The notes: a model not told the origin generated them from the letters alone. 64,000 nucleotides of DNA from JAGVSZ01 sp019137045 (GCA_046347635.1 JAXMFT010000008.1:171496-235495); one strand, 5' to 3'. Shown: positions 44,748 to 53,973, counted from the stretch's first letter. Program-made: numbers and translations.

Positions 44748-45158
44748 TCAGGGACGCCGGTCGCCGCCGGCCCCCGCGTCGCGGGAGGCCGAGTAGAGAC
44801 TCCCGGACGGATCGCCCGGCCGGCCGCCGCCGTAGGCGCCGCGCGGCGATCCGGCGCCGCTCGACAACGCCCCTGCCGCGGTCGGCCCGCCCGAGAGGGC
44901 GGAGCCGCCGCCGCTGCTGCCCGCCAGCGCGGAGCCGCTGCCGCGCGTGGCGAGCGGCGAGGCGGGGGACCGCAGCGAGACGCGCGGGGCGGCCGGCGCG
45001 ATGTCGTCGGTCGCGAGCCGACCGCGGACGCCATCGGAGCAGCGCACGCCGACGGCACCCGACTCCGACACGTCGCGCACGCAGCGCGCCGAGGCGGGGA
45101 GGGCGACGAGCGTTCCCGCCACGAGGGCGAGCAGCGCGAGCAGGGTCGTCCGGTTCAT
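44748..45158 (-). CDS. Secreted Ser/Gly-rich protein of unknown function
   Basis: From ATG 45158 this encodes 136 residues: signal peptide MNRTTLLALLALVAGTLVALPASA, a short segment with two Cys (CVRDVSESGAVGVRCSDGV), then a low-complexity Gly/Ser/Ala/Pro/Arg tail. The two Cys could form a disulfide. No family is recognised. It is downstream of the VWA gene on the same strand. Confidence 0.55.
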   Translation of the reverse strand: MNRTTLLALLALVAGTLVALPASARCVRDVSESGAVGVRCSDGVRGRLATDDIAPAAPRVSLRSPASPLATRGSGSALAGSSGGGSALSGGPTAAGALSSGAGSPRGAYGGGRPGDPSGSLYSASRDAGAGGDRRP

Positions 45159-45264
45159 CGGCTCGGTTCGCGCGGGCATGAGGCGGTCAGTATGGCACGC
45201 GCCCCGCAGCGGGCCGGCGCCGCGCCGGCCCGGCGCGTGAACTTTCCCGCAGACGGCGCGCGGC

Positions 45265-46313
45265 TCAGAGGATGCGGCCGAACCAGAGCATCGACAGCGT
45301 CGCGGCCACGAGCGCGACGGCGGCGGCCGCGGCCGCGAAGAGGGCGGTGATCTCCATCTCCTTCTTCTCGAACACGATGCGCGCGTTGAGCGTCTCGTAG
45401 GCCTTGGCGAGATCGGCCGCGCTGCCGGCGCGGAAGTACTCGCCGCGGGTGAGGTTCGCGACCGCCTTGAGCGCCTCCTCGTCCAGGCGCGCCCGGAACG
45501 ACCAGCCCTCGAAGCTCAGCACTTCGCCCGCCGGGGTCCCGAAGCCGACGGTGAAGACGCGCACGCCCCGGTCGGCCGCCAGCTTCGCCGCCTGCATCGT
45601 GTCGGGGCCGGCGGTGCGCTGGCCGTCGGTGAGCAGGATGATGGCCGCGCCCTCGTGCGAGCCGGGCGGCACCGGCGTGAACTCCTTCGCCGCCTCCTTG
45701 CGGCCCGGACCGCCCGGCAGCGGCACGGGGCGCGGGGCGTTGCGTCCCGCCCCGGGCTCGATCACCTCGATGCCCTGGTTCGGGAAGATCGTGGCGAGCG
45801 CGACGATGATCCCGCTGCCGGTCGCGGTGCCGCGCTGGAGCTGGAAGCGGTCGATCGCGGCGATGACGTCCTCGCGCGCCTGCGTGGGCTGCTGCACGAC
45901 CGCCGCGGTGCCGGCGAAGGCGACGACGCCGACGCGCACGCTCGGCGGCAGCCCCGCCACGAACGTCCTCGCCGCCGCCTGCATCGCGGCGAGGCGCGTT
46001 GGCGCGATGTCCTTCGCGCGCATGCTGCCGGACACGTCCATCGCCAGGATGATCGTCTCCTGCTTGGTCGGCAGCATCACGATCGCGGCGGGCCGCGCGA
46101 TCGCGGCCAGCATCAGCGTCAGCGCCACGGCGAAGAGCGCGGGCGGCACGTGCCGGCGCAGCCGCGGGGCGGCGCCCAGCGCCTCCCTGACCAGGCCCAG
46201 GTCGCGTAGCGCGCGAACGAGCGCTTGCGCCGGCGCAGCAGCCAGACGTACGCCGCCACCGCCACCGGGACCGCGGCGAGGAGCCAGAGCAGCCCCGGCC
46301 ACAGGAAGGTCAT
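45265..46313 (-). CDS. VWA-domain membrane protein, BatA-like (frameshifted)
   Basis: The N-terminus begins at ATG 46313 (MTFLWPGLLWLLAAVPVAVAAYVWLLRRRKRSF), a membrane anchor typical of BatA. The frame is lost near 46204; the neighbouring frame continues DLGLVREALGAAPRLRRHVPPALFAVALTLMLAAIARP and the VWA domain ILAMDVSGSMRAKDIAPTRL (MIDAS DxSxS), LLTDGQRTAGPD, ending with a TM helix. Adding one C at GCGACCTGGGC restores RYATLGLVRE. The gene is the third of a MoxR-DUF58-VWA operon; such proteins act as chaperone-like assemblies at the membrane. Confidence 0.8.
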
Positions 46314-47245
46314 GCGGCGCCTTCGAGATGCCGCGGCAGGGCGCCACCGCCGGCGAGCCGGCTGCGGCTCCGGCGCAGGTCGGCGAAGCGCAGGATCGCC
46401 GCGACGAGGTTCTCGTCGGTGGCGAGCTCGAGGGCGTCGACGCCGGCGTCGCGGAACGCGGCGCGCAGCGTGCGCTCGCGCAGCTCGGCGGCGGCGGCGA
46501 AGCGCCGGCGGAAGCCCGCGTCGTGCGTGTCCACGAACAGCTGCTCGCCGGTCTCGGCGTCCTGGACGACCACCAGCCCCAGGTCGGGCAGCGCCATCTC
46601 GAGCGGGTCGTAGAGGCGCACCGCGACCACCTCGTGGCGCTGCGCGAGGTGCGCGAGCGGCGCCGCCCAGCCCGGCGCGCTGATGAAGTCCGAGACGATG
46701 AACACGAGCGAGCGTCGCGGCAGCGCCTGGAACGCGGTCTCCAGGAACTCGCGCAGGTTGGTCTCCTTCGACCGTGCGCGCGACGGGTGCTCGATCATGC
46801 GATGGAGGAGATGGAGCACGTGCCGCCGCCCGGCGCGCGCCGGGATCACCGCCTCGACCCGGTCGCCGTAGAGCATCGCGCCCACGCGGTTGCCGTGGCG
46901 GCCGAGCAGGCGCGCGAGGACGGTGACGAACTCGGTCGCGACCGTGCGCTTCTTCGCGTGCGAGCCGAAGTCGACCGATGGGCTGAGGTCGAGCAGGAAC
47001 CAGCCGGTGACCTCGCGGTCCTCGTTGAACTCGCGCACGTACGGCGTCTGCAGCCGCGCGGTCACGTTCCAGTCGATGTGGCGGACGTCGTCCTGGTACT
47101 GGTACTCGCGGATGTCGGCGAGGTCGAGGCCGAACCCGCGGAACAGCGTGCGGTAGTTCCCGTGCACCGCCCCGTCGAGGCGGCGGATGACGGTCCACTC
47201 GAGCCGGCGCAGGACCTGCTCAGGATCCCGCAGCGACGCGGACAT
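46310..47245 (-). CDS. DUF58 domain protein of a MoxR operon
   Basis: This encodes 311 residues with the DUF58 hallmark YRTLFRGFGLDLADIREYQYQDDVRHIDWNVTARLQTPYVREFNEDRE and LLDLSPSVDFGS, followed by a VWA-like fold. It is soluble. It overlaps the MoxR gene by 26 bases and the VWA gene by four bases, a tight translational coupling typical of moxR-type operons. The function is presumed to be assembly or activation of an envelope or metal-dependent target, not visible here. Confidence 0.9.
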   Translation of the reverse strand: MSASLRDPEQVLRRLEWTVIRRLDGAVHGNYRTLFRGFGLDLADIREYQYQDDVRHIDWNVTARLQTPYVREFNEDREVTGWFLLDLSPSVDFGSHAKKRTVATEFVTVLARLLGRHGNRVGAMLYGDRVEAVIPARAGRRHVLHLLHRMIEHPSRARSKETNLREFLETAFQALPRRSLVFIVSDFISAPGWAAPLAHLAQRHEVVAVRLYDPLEMALPDLGLVVVQDAETGEQLFVDTHDAGFRRRFAAAAELRERTLRAAFRDAGVDALELATDENLVAAILRFADLRRSRSRLAGGGALPRHLEGAA

Positions 47246-48242
47246 GCGCCTCCAGCGGCTTGTCGGGGGCCGGGATCTTCTTCATCACCTCGCGTATCAG
47301 GTCGTCGGCGGTCTTGCCTTCGGCGAGCGCCTGGTAGGTGAGCACGAGGCGGTGGCGGAAGACGTCGGGCACGAGGTCGGTCACGTCCTCGGGCAGCACG
47401 TAGGTGCGGCCGCGCAGATAGGCGAGCGCCTTTGCGGCCTCGATCGCGTGGATCGGCGCGCGCGGGCTGGCGCCGAAGGACAGGAACTTCGCGAGCCCCG
47501 CCAGGCCGAAGCGGTCGGGAAAGCGCGTCGCCGCGGCGAGCCGCACCACGTACTGCATCAGCGCCGGGTCCACGTAGCTGCGGCGACAGTCGCGCTGGAG
47601 CGCGCCGAGCTGCTCGGTGGTGGCCACCGCGGCGACGTCCGGCTCGGCCACGCCGGTGACGCGGTCGACGATGACGAACTCCTCCTCCTCGCTCGGGTAG
47701 CCGACCAGCACCTTCATCATGAAGCGATCCACCTGCGCCTCGGGCAGGGGGTAGGTGCCCTCGGTCTCGATCGGGTTCTGCGTCGCCATCGCGAGGAACG
47801 GCGCGGGCACCCGGTGGGTCTCGCCCGCGATCGTGACCTGGTACTCCTGCATGACCTCGAGCAGCGCGCTCTGCACCTTGGCCGGCGCGCGGTTGATCTC
47901 GTCGGCGAGCAGCAGGTTGGTGAACACCGGGCCGAGCGCGGTGGCGAAGTCGCCGGTCTTCTGGTTGTAGATGCGCGTGCCGACCAGGTCGGCGGGCACG
48001 AGGTCGGGCGTGAACTGGATGCGCTTGAACGTCCCGCGGATGGTCCGCGCGAGCGTCTTGACGGTGAGCGTCTTCGCGAGCCCCGGCACGCCCTCGACGA
48101 GCAGGTGGCCCTGCGCGAGGATCGCCACCAGCACGCGCTCGAGGAAGTGGTCCTGCCCCACCACCACCTTCTTCACCTCGTACAGGATGCGTTCCATCAG
48201 CGGCGCCATCTCGGCGCGCCCGGCGTCGGTCAGGTTTTCCAT
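47220..48242 (-). CDS. MoxR-family AAA+ ATPase
   Basis: The protein is 340 residues. Walker A is GVPGLAKT, Walker B LLADEINRAPAKVQSALLEVMQE, sensor residues ATQNPIETEGTYPLPEAQVDRFMMKVLVGYPS. This is the MoxR proper (MRP) subfamily. MoxR ATPases work with VWA proteins as metal-insertion or complex-assembly chaperones. First gene of the three-gene operon, preceded by the S1C protease gene on the same strand, 24 bp away. Confidence 0.95.
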   Translation of the reverse strand: MENLTDAGRAEMAPLMERILYEVKKVVVGQDHFLERVLVAILAQGHLLVEGVPGLAKTLTVKTLARTIRGTFKRIQFTPDLVPADLVGTRIYNQKTGDFATALGPVFTNLLLADEINRAPAKVQSALLEVMQEYQVTIAGETHRVPAPFLAMATQNPIETEGTYPLPEAQVDRFMMKVLVGYPSEEEEFVIVDRVTGVAEPDVAAVATTEQLGALQRDCRRSYVDPALMQYVVRLAAATRFPDRFGLAGLAKFLSFGASPRAPIHAIEAAKALAYLRGRTYVLPEDVTDLVPDVFRHRLVLTYQALAEGKTADDLIREVMKKIPAPDKPLEAHVRVAAGS

Positions 48243-48266
48243 GCGCGTGTCCCGGTTCCTCGTGGG

Positions 48267-49169
48267 TCAGAAGGGGTGCATTCCGGCGGCGGACGCCGCG
48301 TTCTCGATCGGCACCGCGAAACCGATGCCGATGAACACGCGGCTCTCCGTCGGGTTCAGGATGGCGGTGACGATGCCCACCACCTCGCCCTCGGCGGTGA
48401 CGAGCGGCCCGCCCGAGCTGCCGGGGTTCGCCGCCGCGTCGAACTGGATGAGGTTCGTCAGCACGCGCTTGCCCTCGGGCGAGCGGAACTCGCGCTTGAG
48501 CCCGGACACCACGCCGGCCGACACCGACGGCCCGATGCCGAACGGAAAGCCGACCGCGACGACGCGGTCGCCGGGCGCGAGGTCGCCGGTGGAGCGCATC
48601 GTGGCGGCCGCGAGGTCGTCCGGGATCTGCCGCGCCTGCAGCACGGCGAGGTCGTGCTCGGGGTGCAGGCCGACGACGTCGGCCTCGGCCTCCATGCCGT
48701 CGAAGAACGTGACCTTGATCCGCTTCGCGCCGGCCACGACGTGGAGGTTGGTGAGGATCACCCCCTTGTCGACGATCACCACCCCGCTGCCGATGCCCTG
48801 CTCGATCTCCTCGCCGCCGATCTCGTCCAGCGTCAGGCCCTGGACCCGCACCACCGACGGCCGGACGATCTCCGCGGCCTTCGCCGCCGGGGAGGGCAGC
48901 GGCTTGGTCTCCAGCGTGTGCAGCACCGCCGCGTCGATGTCCTTCTGCGTCAGCTCGCGCGGGGGCGCGACGCGGCCGTGGTACAGCCCGAGCACGAGCG
49001 CCGCGAGCAGCGCGCCGATCGTCAGGAGGAGGATGCGGTCGTGCCGGGCGAGCAGCGCGCGCACGCGCGCGGCGGACGGCCGCGGGGGCGCCGGGGCGGC
49101 CGCGTCCGGCGCCGGTGCGGGCGGGGCCGGAGGGCGCTCGGAGCGGCTGTAAAGCGCGGCTTTCCTCAT
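48267..49169 (-). CDS. S1C trypsin-like protease, membrane-anchored, without PDZ domain
   Basis: This encodes 300 residues. A Pro/Ala-rich cytoplasmic leader and one membrane helix (ILLLTIGALLAALVLGLYHG) precede a HtrA/DegP-type protease domain with the triad in LTNLHVVAG (His), PEHDLAVLQA (Asp) and ANPGSSGGPLVT (Ser). No PDZ domain follows; the protein ends 26 residues after the last protease strand. It is a periplasmic quality-control or signalling protease. It is upstream of the MoxR operon and may be cotranscribed. Confidence 0.9.
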   Translation of the reverse strand: MRKAALYSRSERPPAPPAPAPDAAAPAPPRPSAARVRALLARHDRILLLTIGALLAALVLGLYHGRVAPPRELTQKDIDAAVLHTLETKPLPSPAAKAAEIVRPSVVRVQGLTLDEIGGEEIEQGIGSGVVIVDKGVILTNLHVVAGAKRIKVTFFDGMEAEADVVGLHPEHDLAVLQARQIPDDLAAATMRSTGDLAPGDRVVAVGFPFGIGPSVSAGVVSGLKREFRSPEGKRVLTNLIQFDAAANPGSSGGPLVTAEGEVVGIVTAILNPTESRVFIGIGFAVPIENAASAAGMHPF

Positions 49170-49201
49170 GCCGGCAACGGTAGCACGATGCGCGCGGCCG
49201 G

Positions 49202-50128
49202 TCAGTCCGTCCCGTCCCCCTTCGCCTCGGCGAGCGGCGCCACCGGCAGATCGAGGCCGCGCACGGCCGCGGCGATGCGGTGCACCGCCGCCGCGCGCGC
49301 GTAGCCGGCGCGCCAGGCGATCACCACGCGGCGCTGCGGGCGCGGGGAGACGAAGTCGATCACCTTGACGAGCGGCGTCGCGTAGCGCCGGGTGAGCGCG
49401 GTCGCCGGAAGCACGGTGATGCCCAGGCCGGAGGCGACCATGCTGCGCAGCGTCTCCAGCGAGTTGCCCTGGCGGCCGGGCGGCGGCGGGCGCGCGAACT
49501 CGCGGCAGGTGTCGAGCACCTGGTCGCGCAGGCAGTGGCCGACCGGGAGCAGGAGGAGCTCGTCGGTGTCCAGCGCCGACGGCTCGATCGCCTTTTTGCG
49601 CGCGAGGCGGTGCCCGGCCGGGACGACGACGCGGAACGTCTCGTCGAAGAGCGGCCGGACTTCGATGCCGGGCGCCTCGTAGGGCAGGGCGAGGATCGCC
49701 GCGTCGATCTCCCCGGCGCGCAGCATCCGGTCGAGGTTCGCGGTCGTGTTCTCCTCGACGTCGAGCGGCATCGCGGGCGCACGGTGGCGCAGCGCCGCGA
49801 CCAGCGGCGGCAGCAGGTACGGCGCGACCGTGTGAATGACGCCGAGACGGAACACGCCCTTCAGCGGGTCGGATCGCTGCCGGGCGACCGCCTTGACGCG
49901 CGCGGTCTCCTCCAGCACGCGGCGGACCTGGGCGACGACCTCGGCGCCGGTCGGGGTGACGAGCACCCCGCGCGGGCCGCGCTCGAACAGGCGCACGCCG
50001 AGCTCCTCCTCCACGTTGCGGATCGCCGCCGACAGGCTGGGCTGGCTGACGAACGCGCGCGCGGCGGCGCGGCCGAAGTGGCGCTCCTCGGCGAGCGCCA
50101 CCAGGTACTTCATCTCGGTGAGCGTCAC
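49202..50128 (-). CDS. oxyR: Hydrogen peroxide-sensing LysR-type regulator
   Basis: The regulator is 308 residues. The helix-turn-helix is MKYLVALAEERHFGRAAARAFVSQPSLSAAIRNVEEELGVRLFERGPRGV. The redox Cys pair is in VGHCLRDQVLDTC, with the spacing of E. coli OxyR Cys199 and Cys208. It is divergent from a peroxiredoxin-glutaredoxin gene and separated by a classic OxyR operator. All elements agree, so the identification is strong. Confidence 0.96.
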   Translation of the reverse strand: MTLTEMKYLVALAEERHFGRAAARAFVSQPSLSAAIRNVEEELGVRLFERGPRGVLVTPTGAEVVAQVRRVLEETARVKAVARQRSDPLKGVFRLGVIHTVAPYLLPPLVAALRHRAPAMPLDVEENTTANLDRMLRAGEIDAAILALPYEAPGIEVRPLFDETFRVVVPAGHRLARKKAIEPSALDTDELLLLPVGHCLRDQVLDTCREFARPPPPGRQGNSLETLRSMVASGLGITVLPATALTRRYATPLVKVIDFVSPRPQRRVVIAWRAGYARAAAVHRIAAAVRGLDLPVAPLAEAKGDGTD

Positions 50129-50139
50129 GGGCGGCTCCG

Positions 50140-50176
50140 ATAGGTTGTGCCTATCGCAAGGATACCAATTGGGTAT
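50140..50176 (+). promoter_or_regulatory. OxyR tetramer operator
   Basis: Four half-sites with 7-bp spacing are present: ATAG (50140-50143), CTAT (50151-50154), ATAC (50162-50165), GTAT (50173-50176). This is the OxyR pattern ATAG-N7-CTAT-N7-ATAG-N7-CTAT with one symmetric substitution. It lies in the oxyR/peroxiredoxin divergent region and abuts the -35 of the peroxiredoxin promoter. Confidence 0.88.
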
Positions 50177-50205
50177 TGGCCCGTGCGCGCCGCGTCCGGT
50201 ACAGT
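50176..50205 (+). promoter_or_regulatory. Promoter of the peroxiredoxin-glutaredoxin gene
   Basis: TTGGCC (50176-50181) and TACAGT (50200-50205) are separated by 18 bp, immediately downstream of the OxyR operator. Activation by OxyR at this position is expected. Confidence 0.6.
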
Positions 50206-50241
50206 CGGACGCATCGAATCCTCAACCTCATGGAGCATGCG

Positions 50242-50979
50242 ATGCTGAAGAGCCGCGAAGGCAAGCAGGTACCCCAGGTGTCGTTCCGCACCCGCGCGGG
50301 CGGGGAGTGGAAGACGGTGACGACCGACGAGATCTTCAAGGGCCGCACGGTGGTGGTGTTCTCGCTGCCGGGTGCGTTCACGCCCACCTGCTCGTCCACG
50401 CATCTGCCGCGCTACAACGAGCTCGCGCCGGCGTTCCGCGCCAACGGCGTGGACGAGATCGTGTGCGTGTCGGTCAACGACGCGTTCGTGATGGACGAGT
50501 GGGCCAAGGACCAGGAGGCGAGCAACGTGCGCCTGCTCCCCGACGGGAACGGCGAGTTCACCGACGCGATGGGCATGCTGGTGGACAAGTCCGACCTCGG
50601 CTTCGGCAAGCGCTCGTGGCGCTACTCGATGCTGGTGCGCGACGGCGTGATCGCGAAGATGTTCATCGAGCCGGAGAAGCCCGGCGACCCGTTCGAGGTG
50701 TCGGACGCGGACACGATGCTCGCCTACATCAACCCGCAGGCGAAGAAGCCCGACCAGGTCGCGATCCTGACGCGCGCCGGCTGCGGTTACTGCGCGAAGG
50801 CGAAGGCGCTGCTCGGCCAGCTCGGTTACGACTACGTCGAGGTGCCGCTCGACCACAACGCGCGCTCGCGCGTGGTGGGTGCGATCGCGGGCGCGCAGAC
50901 CGTGCCGCAGGTGTTCGTGAACGGCGCCCGGATCGGCGGCTGGGACGAGCTGCAGCGCTGGGCGAAGAAAGCGGCCTGA
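50242..50979 (+). CDS. Peroxiredoxin-glutaredoxin hybrid
   Basis: The product is 245 residues. The peroxiredoxin domain (1-165) has the peroxidatic Cys in PGAFTPTCSSTHLPRY; a glutaredoxin domain follows with the active site RAGCGYCAKAKALL and AGAQTVPQVFVNGARIGGWDEL. The hybrid uses glutathione directly to reduce peroxides. ATG 50242 is chosen since GGAG lies seven bases upstream and MLKSREGKQVPQV matches family starts; ATG 50230 is an alternative. It is under the adjacent OxyR operator. Confidence 0.94.
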   Translation: MLKSREGKQVPQVSFRTRAGGEWKTVTTDEIFKGRTVVVFSLPGAFTPTCSSTHLPRYNELAPAFRANGVDEIVCVSVNDAFVMDEWAKDQEASNVRLLPDGNGEFTDAMGMLVDKSDLGFGKRSWRYSMLVRDGVIAKMFIEPEKPGDPFEVSDADTMLAYINPQAKKPDQVAILTRAGCGYCAKAKALLGQLGYDYVEVPLDHNARSRVVGAIAGAQTVPQVFVNGARIGGWDELQRWAKKAA

Positions 50980-50991
50980 CGCGGCCGCGGG

Positions 50992-52138
50992 TCAGTCGCG
51001 GAACCCGAGGCCGAGGGTCGCGAGACGCTCGATCTCGGCGCCCGCGAAACCCCAGTCCGCGAGCGCGGCGCGGCCCCTGCGCCGCGCTCCGGCGGCGCGC
51101 GGCGCACCGCGCCGGGCGTGCGCGAAAGCGCGGCGCCGGCGCCGGCTGCGGCACCTCACCGGCAGTGAGGTGCGCCCGGCGCGCGACGTTGTGCGGATGC
51201 GCGCGCGCTTCCGCGAACGTGAGCACCGGCGCGAAGCACGCATCCGAGCCCTCGAACGCGGCGCACCACTCGTCGCGCGTCCGCGTGCGGAACACCTCCG
51301 CGAAGCGCTGCCGCAGCGCGGGCCAGCCGGCCCGGTCGCGCTGCGGCGGCAGCGGCTCGCCCGCGAGGCCCATCCGCGCCAGCAGCTCCTCGTAGAACTT
51401 CGGCTCGATCGCGCCGATCGCCACGAAGCGCCCGTCCCGGGTCTCGTAGGTGTCGTACCACGGCGCGCCCGAATCGAGCAGGTTCCCGCCGCGGGTTTCG
51501 CTCCACGTGCCCGCGGCGAGCATGCCCGCGAACATGGTCGCGAGGAGCGAGGCGCCCTCGACCATGGCCGCGTCCACGACCTGTCCGCGGCCCGAGCTTC
51601 GCGCCTCGATGAGCGCGCAGGCGATGCCGAAGGCGAGGAGCATTCCGCCCCCGCCGAAGTCGCCTACCAGGTTGAGCGGCGGCACCGGGGGCCCTCCCGC
51701 GCGCCCGATCGCGTGCAGCACCCCGGACAGGGCGATGTAATCGATGTCGTGCCCGGCGCGCGGCGCGAGCGGGCCGTCCTGGCCCCAGCCCGTCATGCGC
51801 CCGTAGACGAGCCGCGGGTTGCGCGCGAGCAGCGCGTCGGGACCGAGCCCGAGCCGCTCCATCACGCCCGGCCGGAAGCCTTCGATCAGCGCGTCGGCGC
51901 GCCCGGCCAGCGCGAGCGCCGCGGCGACGCCGTCGCGCGACTTGAGGTCGAGGGTCACCGAGCGCCGGCCGCGCAGCATGACGTCCGACCAGCGGTCGCG
52001 CCCGACGCCGAGGCGCGGGTCGCTCGGGCGGTCGACGAGCAGCACGTCGGCGCCCATGTCGGCGAGCATCATCGCGCAGAACGGGCCCGGCCCGATCGCC
52101 TCGAACTCGAGCACCCTGATCCCGGCCAGCGGCCCCAT
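50992..52138 (-). CDS. CaiB/BaiF CoA transferase (class III), two frameshifts near the C-terminus
   Basis: From ATG 52138 the frame encodes a class III CoA transferase: MGPLAGIRVLEFEAIGPGPFCAMMLADMGADVLLVDRP, with the catalytic Asp in PRAGHDIDYIALSG. After RPAPAPRF-like text near 51137 the frame drifts; the second frame reads PGAVRRAPPERGAGAA and the third ALADWGFAGAEIERLATLGLGFRD to the stop at 50992. Two one-base deletions (near 51135 and 51085) explain this. Relatives include alpha-methylacyl-CoA racemase. The gene is probably functional. Confidence 0.82.
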
Positions 52139-52185
52139 GCGCGCGATGTTAGCGCGTGCGCGCGGCGTGGGTTAGCATTTTTGCC

Positions 52186-53517
52186 ATGCGAGTGCAGGAA
52201 ACGAAGGCGCTGCTCGACGCCGGGGCGCGCGCGCACGGGGCGGGACGGCTGCAGGAAGCGGCGCAGCTGTACGACCGGGTGCTCGCGTTCGATGCCGACA
52301 ACGCCCGCGCGCTCGCGGGCCTCGGGATGATCGCCGCGGAGATGAAGCACTTCGAGCGCGCCGAGACGCTCCTGCGGCGCTCGCTCGCGCGCACGCCCGA
52401 CCGCGCCGACGCGCATGCGAACCTCGCCGGGGTGCTGCACGACGCGCACCGGTTCGCCGCGGCGATCGAGTGCTGCGAGCGCGGATTGCAGCTCGCCCCC
52501 GACCACAAGCGCCTGCTGAACACGCTCGCCTCGAGCCTCGCGGGCGCGGAGCGGTACGACGAGGCGCTCGCGCTCCTGGAGCGCATTGCGCGCGCGAACC
52601 CCGGCTACGCGAAGGCGCACTACTTCATGGGCACGCTGCACGCGCAGCGCGGGCAGTGCGACGCGGCGGTGGCGGCGTTCGCGCGCGCCGCCCAGGTCGA
52701 CGCGCGCGACGTGGAGTGCTTCGTGGCGTGGGGCGAATGCCTCATGACGAACGGGCGGGCCGAGGCGGCGCTCGCGCCGATCGACCGGGCGCTCGCGCTC
52801 CGGGCGTACGAGGTGCGCGCGCTCGCGCTGAAGACGCTCGCGCTCGCCGAGCTCGGACGGCGCGACGAGGAGGCGTGGCTCTCGGACCCGCACCATTTCG
52901 TGCATACCTTCCGGCTCGCCGACCTGGGTTACCGCGCCGAGGACGTGGCCGCGCTCAACCGCGCGCTCGCCGACTTCGCGGCGAACGAGCCGAGCATGCG
53001 CGAAGACCCGCCCGAGTACGCCACCTACAAGGGCTGGCACACCACCCGCAACCTCGCCGACTACCGCGACGAGGCGCCGTCGGTCCTGAAGCAGTTCATC
53101 GGGTACGGATTCGAGCAGCGCCTGAAGAGCCTGGCGCAGGAGGATCCGCGGCACCCGTTCGTGCGCGGCGCGCCGGCGCGGTTCCACCTCGACCTGTGGG
53201 CGGTGAAGATGGCGCGCGGCGGGAAGATGCTGCCGCACATTCACGCCGCCGGCTGGTTGAGCGGGGTCTACTACGTGGAGGTTCCGGCCGTGGCGCGCGA
53301 TCCTGCGGCGGGCGGCGCCGGATGGCTGAAGGTCGGTGGTTCGCGGCGCGACATTCCGCTCACGCGCGAGCCGATCACGCGCACGGTCCAGCCGGAGCCG
53401 GGCCTGCTCGTCACCTTTCCGTCGCACCTCTGGCACGACACGATCCCGCTGCCGGAGACGGACGTCGAGCGCCGGCTGTGCCTCGCGTTCGACCTGCATC
53501 CGCGCCCCGCTGCCTGA
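52186..53517 (+). CDS. TPR protein with C-terminal putative 2OG-Fe(II) oxygenase domain
   Basis: This encodes 443 residues from ATG 52186. Residues 5-220 form TPR repeats (LLDAGARAHGAGRLQEAAQLYDRVLAFDADNARALAGLGMIAAEMKHFERAETLLRRSLARTPD and so on). The C-terminal domain carries MLPHIHAAGWLSGVYYVEVP and GLLVTFPSHLWHDTIPL, the iron-binding His motifs of the 2OG-FeII_Oxy_5 group. Such fusions may hydroxylate bound peptide or glycan substrates. No ribosome binding site is evident, so the start is by position. Confidence 0.82.
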   Translation: MRVQETKALLDAGARAHGAGRLQEAAQLYDRVLAFDADNARALAGLGMIAAEMKHFERAETLLRRSLARTPDRADAHANLAGVLHDAHRFAAAIECCERGLQLAPDHKRLLNTLASSLAGAERYDEALALLERIARANPGYAKAHYFMGTLHAQRGQCDAAVAAFARAAQVDARDVECFVAWGECLMTNGRAEAALAPIDRALALRAYEVRALALKTLALAELGRRDEEAWLSDPHHFVHTFRLADLGYRAEDVAALNRALADFAANEPSMREDPPEYATYKGWHTTRNLADYRDEAPSVLKQFIGYGFEQRLKSLAQEDPRHPFVRGAPARFHLDLWAVKMARGGKMLPHIHAAGWLSGVYYVEVPAVARDPAAGGAGWLKVGGSRRDIPLTREPITRTVQPEPGLLVTFPSHLWHDTIPLPETDVERRLCLAFDLHPRPAA

Positions 53518-53973
53518 AAGCGCGCCGGCGATGGGTCGAGCCCCGCGCGCCGCGTCCGCGCCTTCGCCCTCGATCCGGCGCGCCGACCGGACCGGGCTGC
53601 GCGTGCAGGCGTCCGGGAGGGGGGAGCGCGAGGACCGGGCGCCGGGACGACGGCGGCGGGGCGGGGTTGCGGCGAACGGCCTTCACCGGGCCACCCACCC
53701 TGCCGGCCTCCGGCCCTGGGTGTCGCAGTGCGGCATCCGGACCGGGCCCGTCCTGCGCGAGGCCCGGCTGTGCGCACACATATATATAGAGAGCCGGGCT
53801 CGCGTGCCCCCACGGGCTTGCAAAAATCCCGGCGCCGCCGCATATTTGCGGCCATCGAATTGGCTGGGTCGTCCACTGCACCCCCTCGGGGTGAACTTCT
53901 GGTCTGTTCCCGTGCGTGATTTCGAGGCCGTGCGCACTCCCGCGCCCGGCAACGCCAGATCAGGAGGAACTCC
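53518..53973 (+). other. Intergenic region with cspA leader
   Basis: A 456-bp stretch without a supported gene. It contains the only long AT repeat in the window, TATATATA at 53781-53788, flanked by an 8-bp inverted repeat (GCCCGGCT at 53762-53769, AGCCGGGC at 53792-53799). A long structured 5' leader is usual for cold-shock mRNAs; the exact promoter is not resolved. Confidence 0.5.

Noticed and set aside
45211..45231. GC inverted repeat after the VWA gene
   Set aside because: The two arms are separated by a single base and there is no T-tract, so a functional terminator cannot be supported over chance in this composition.
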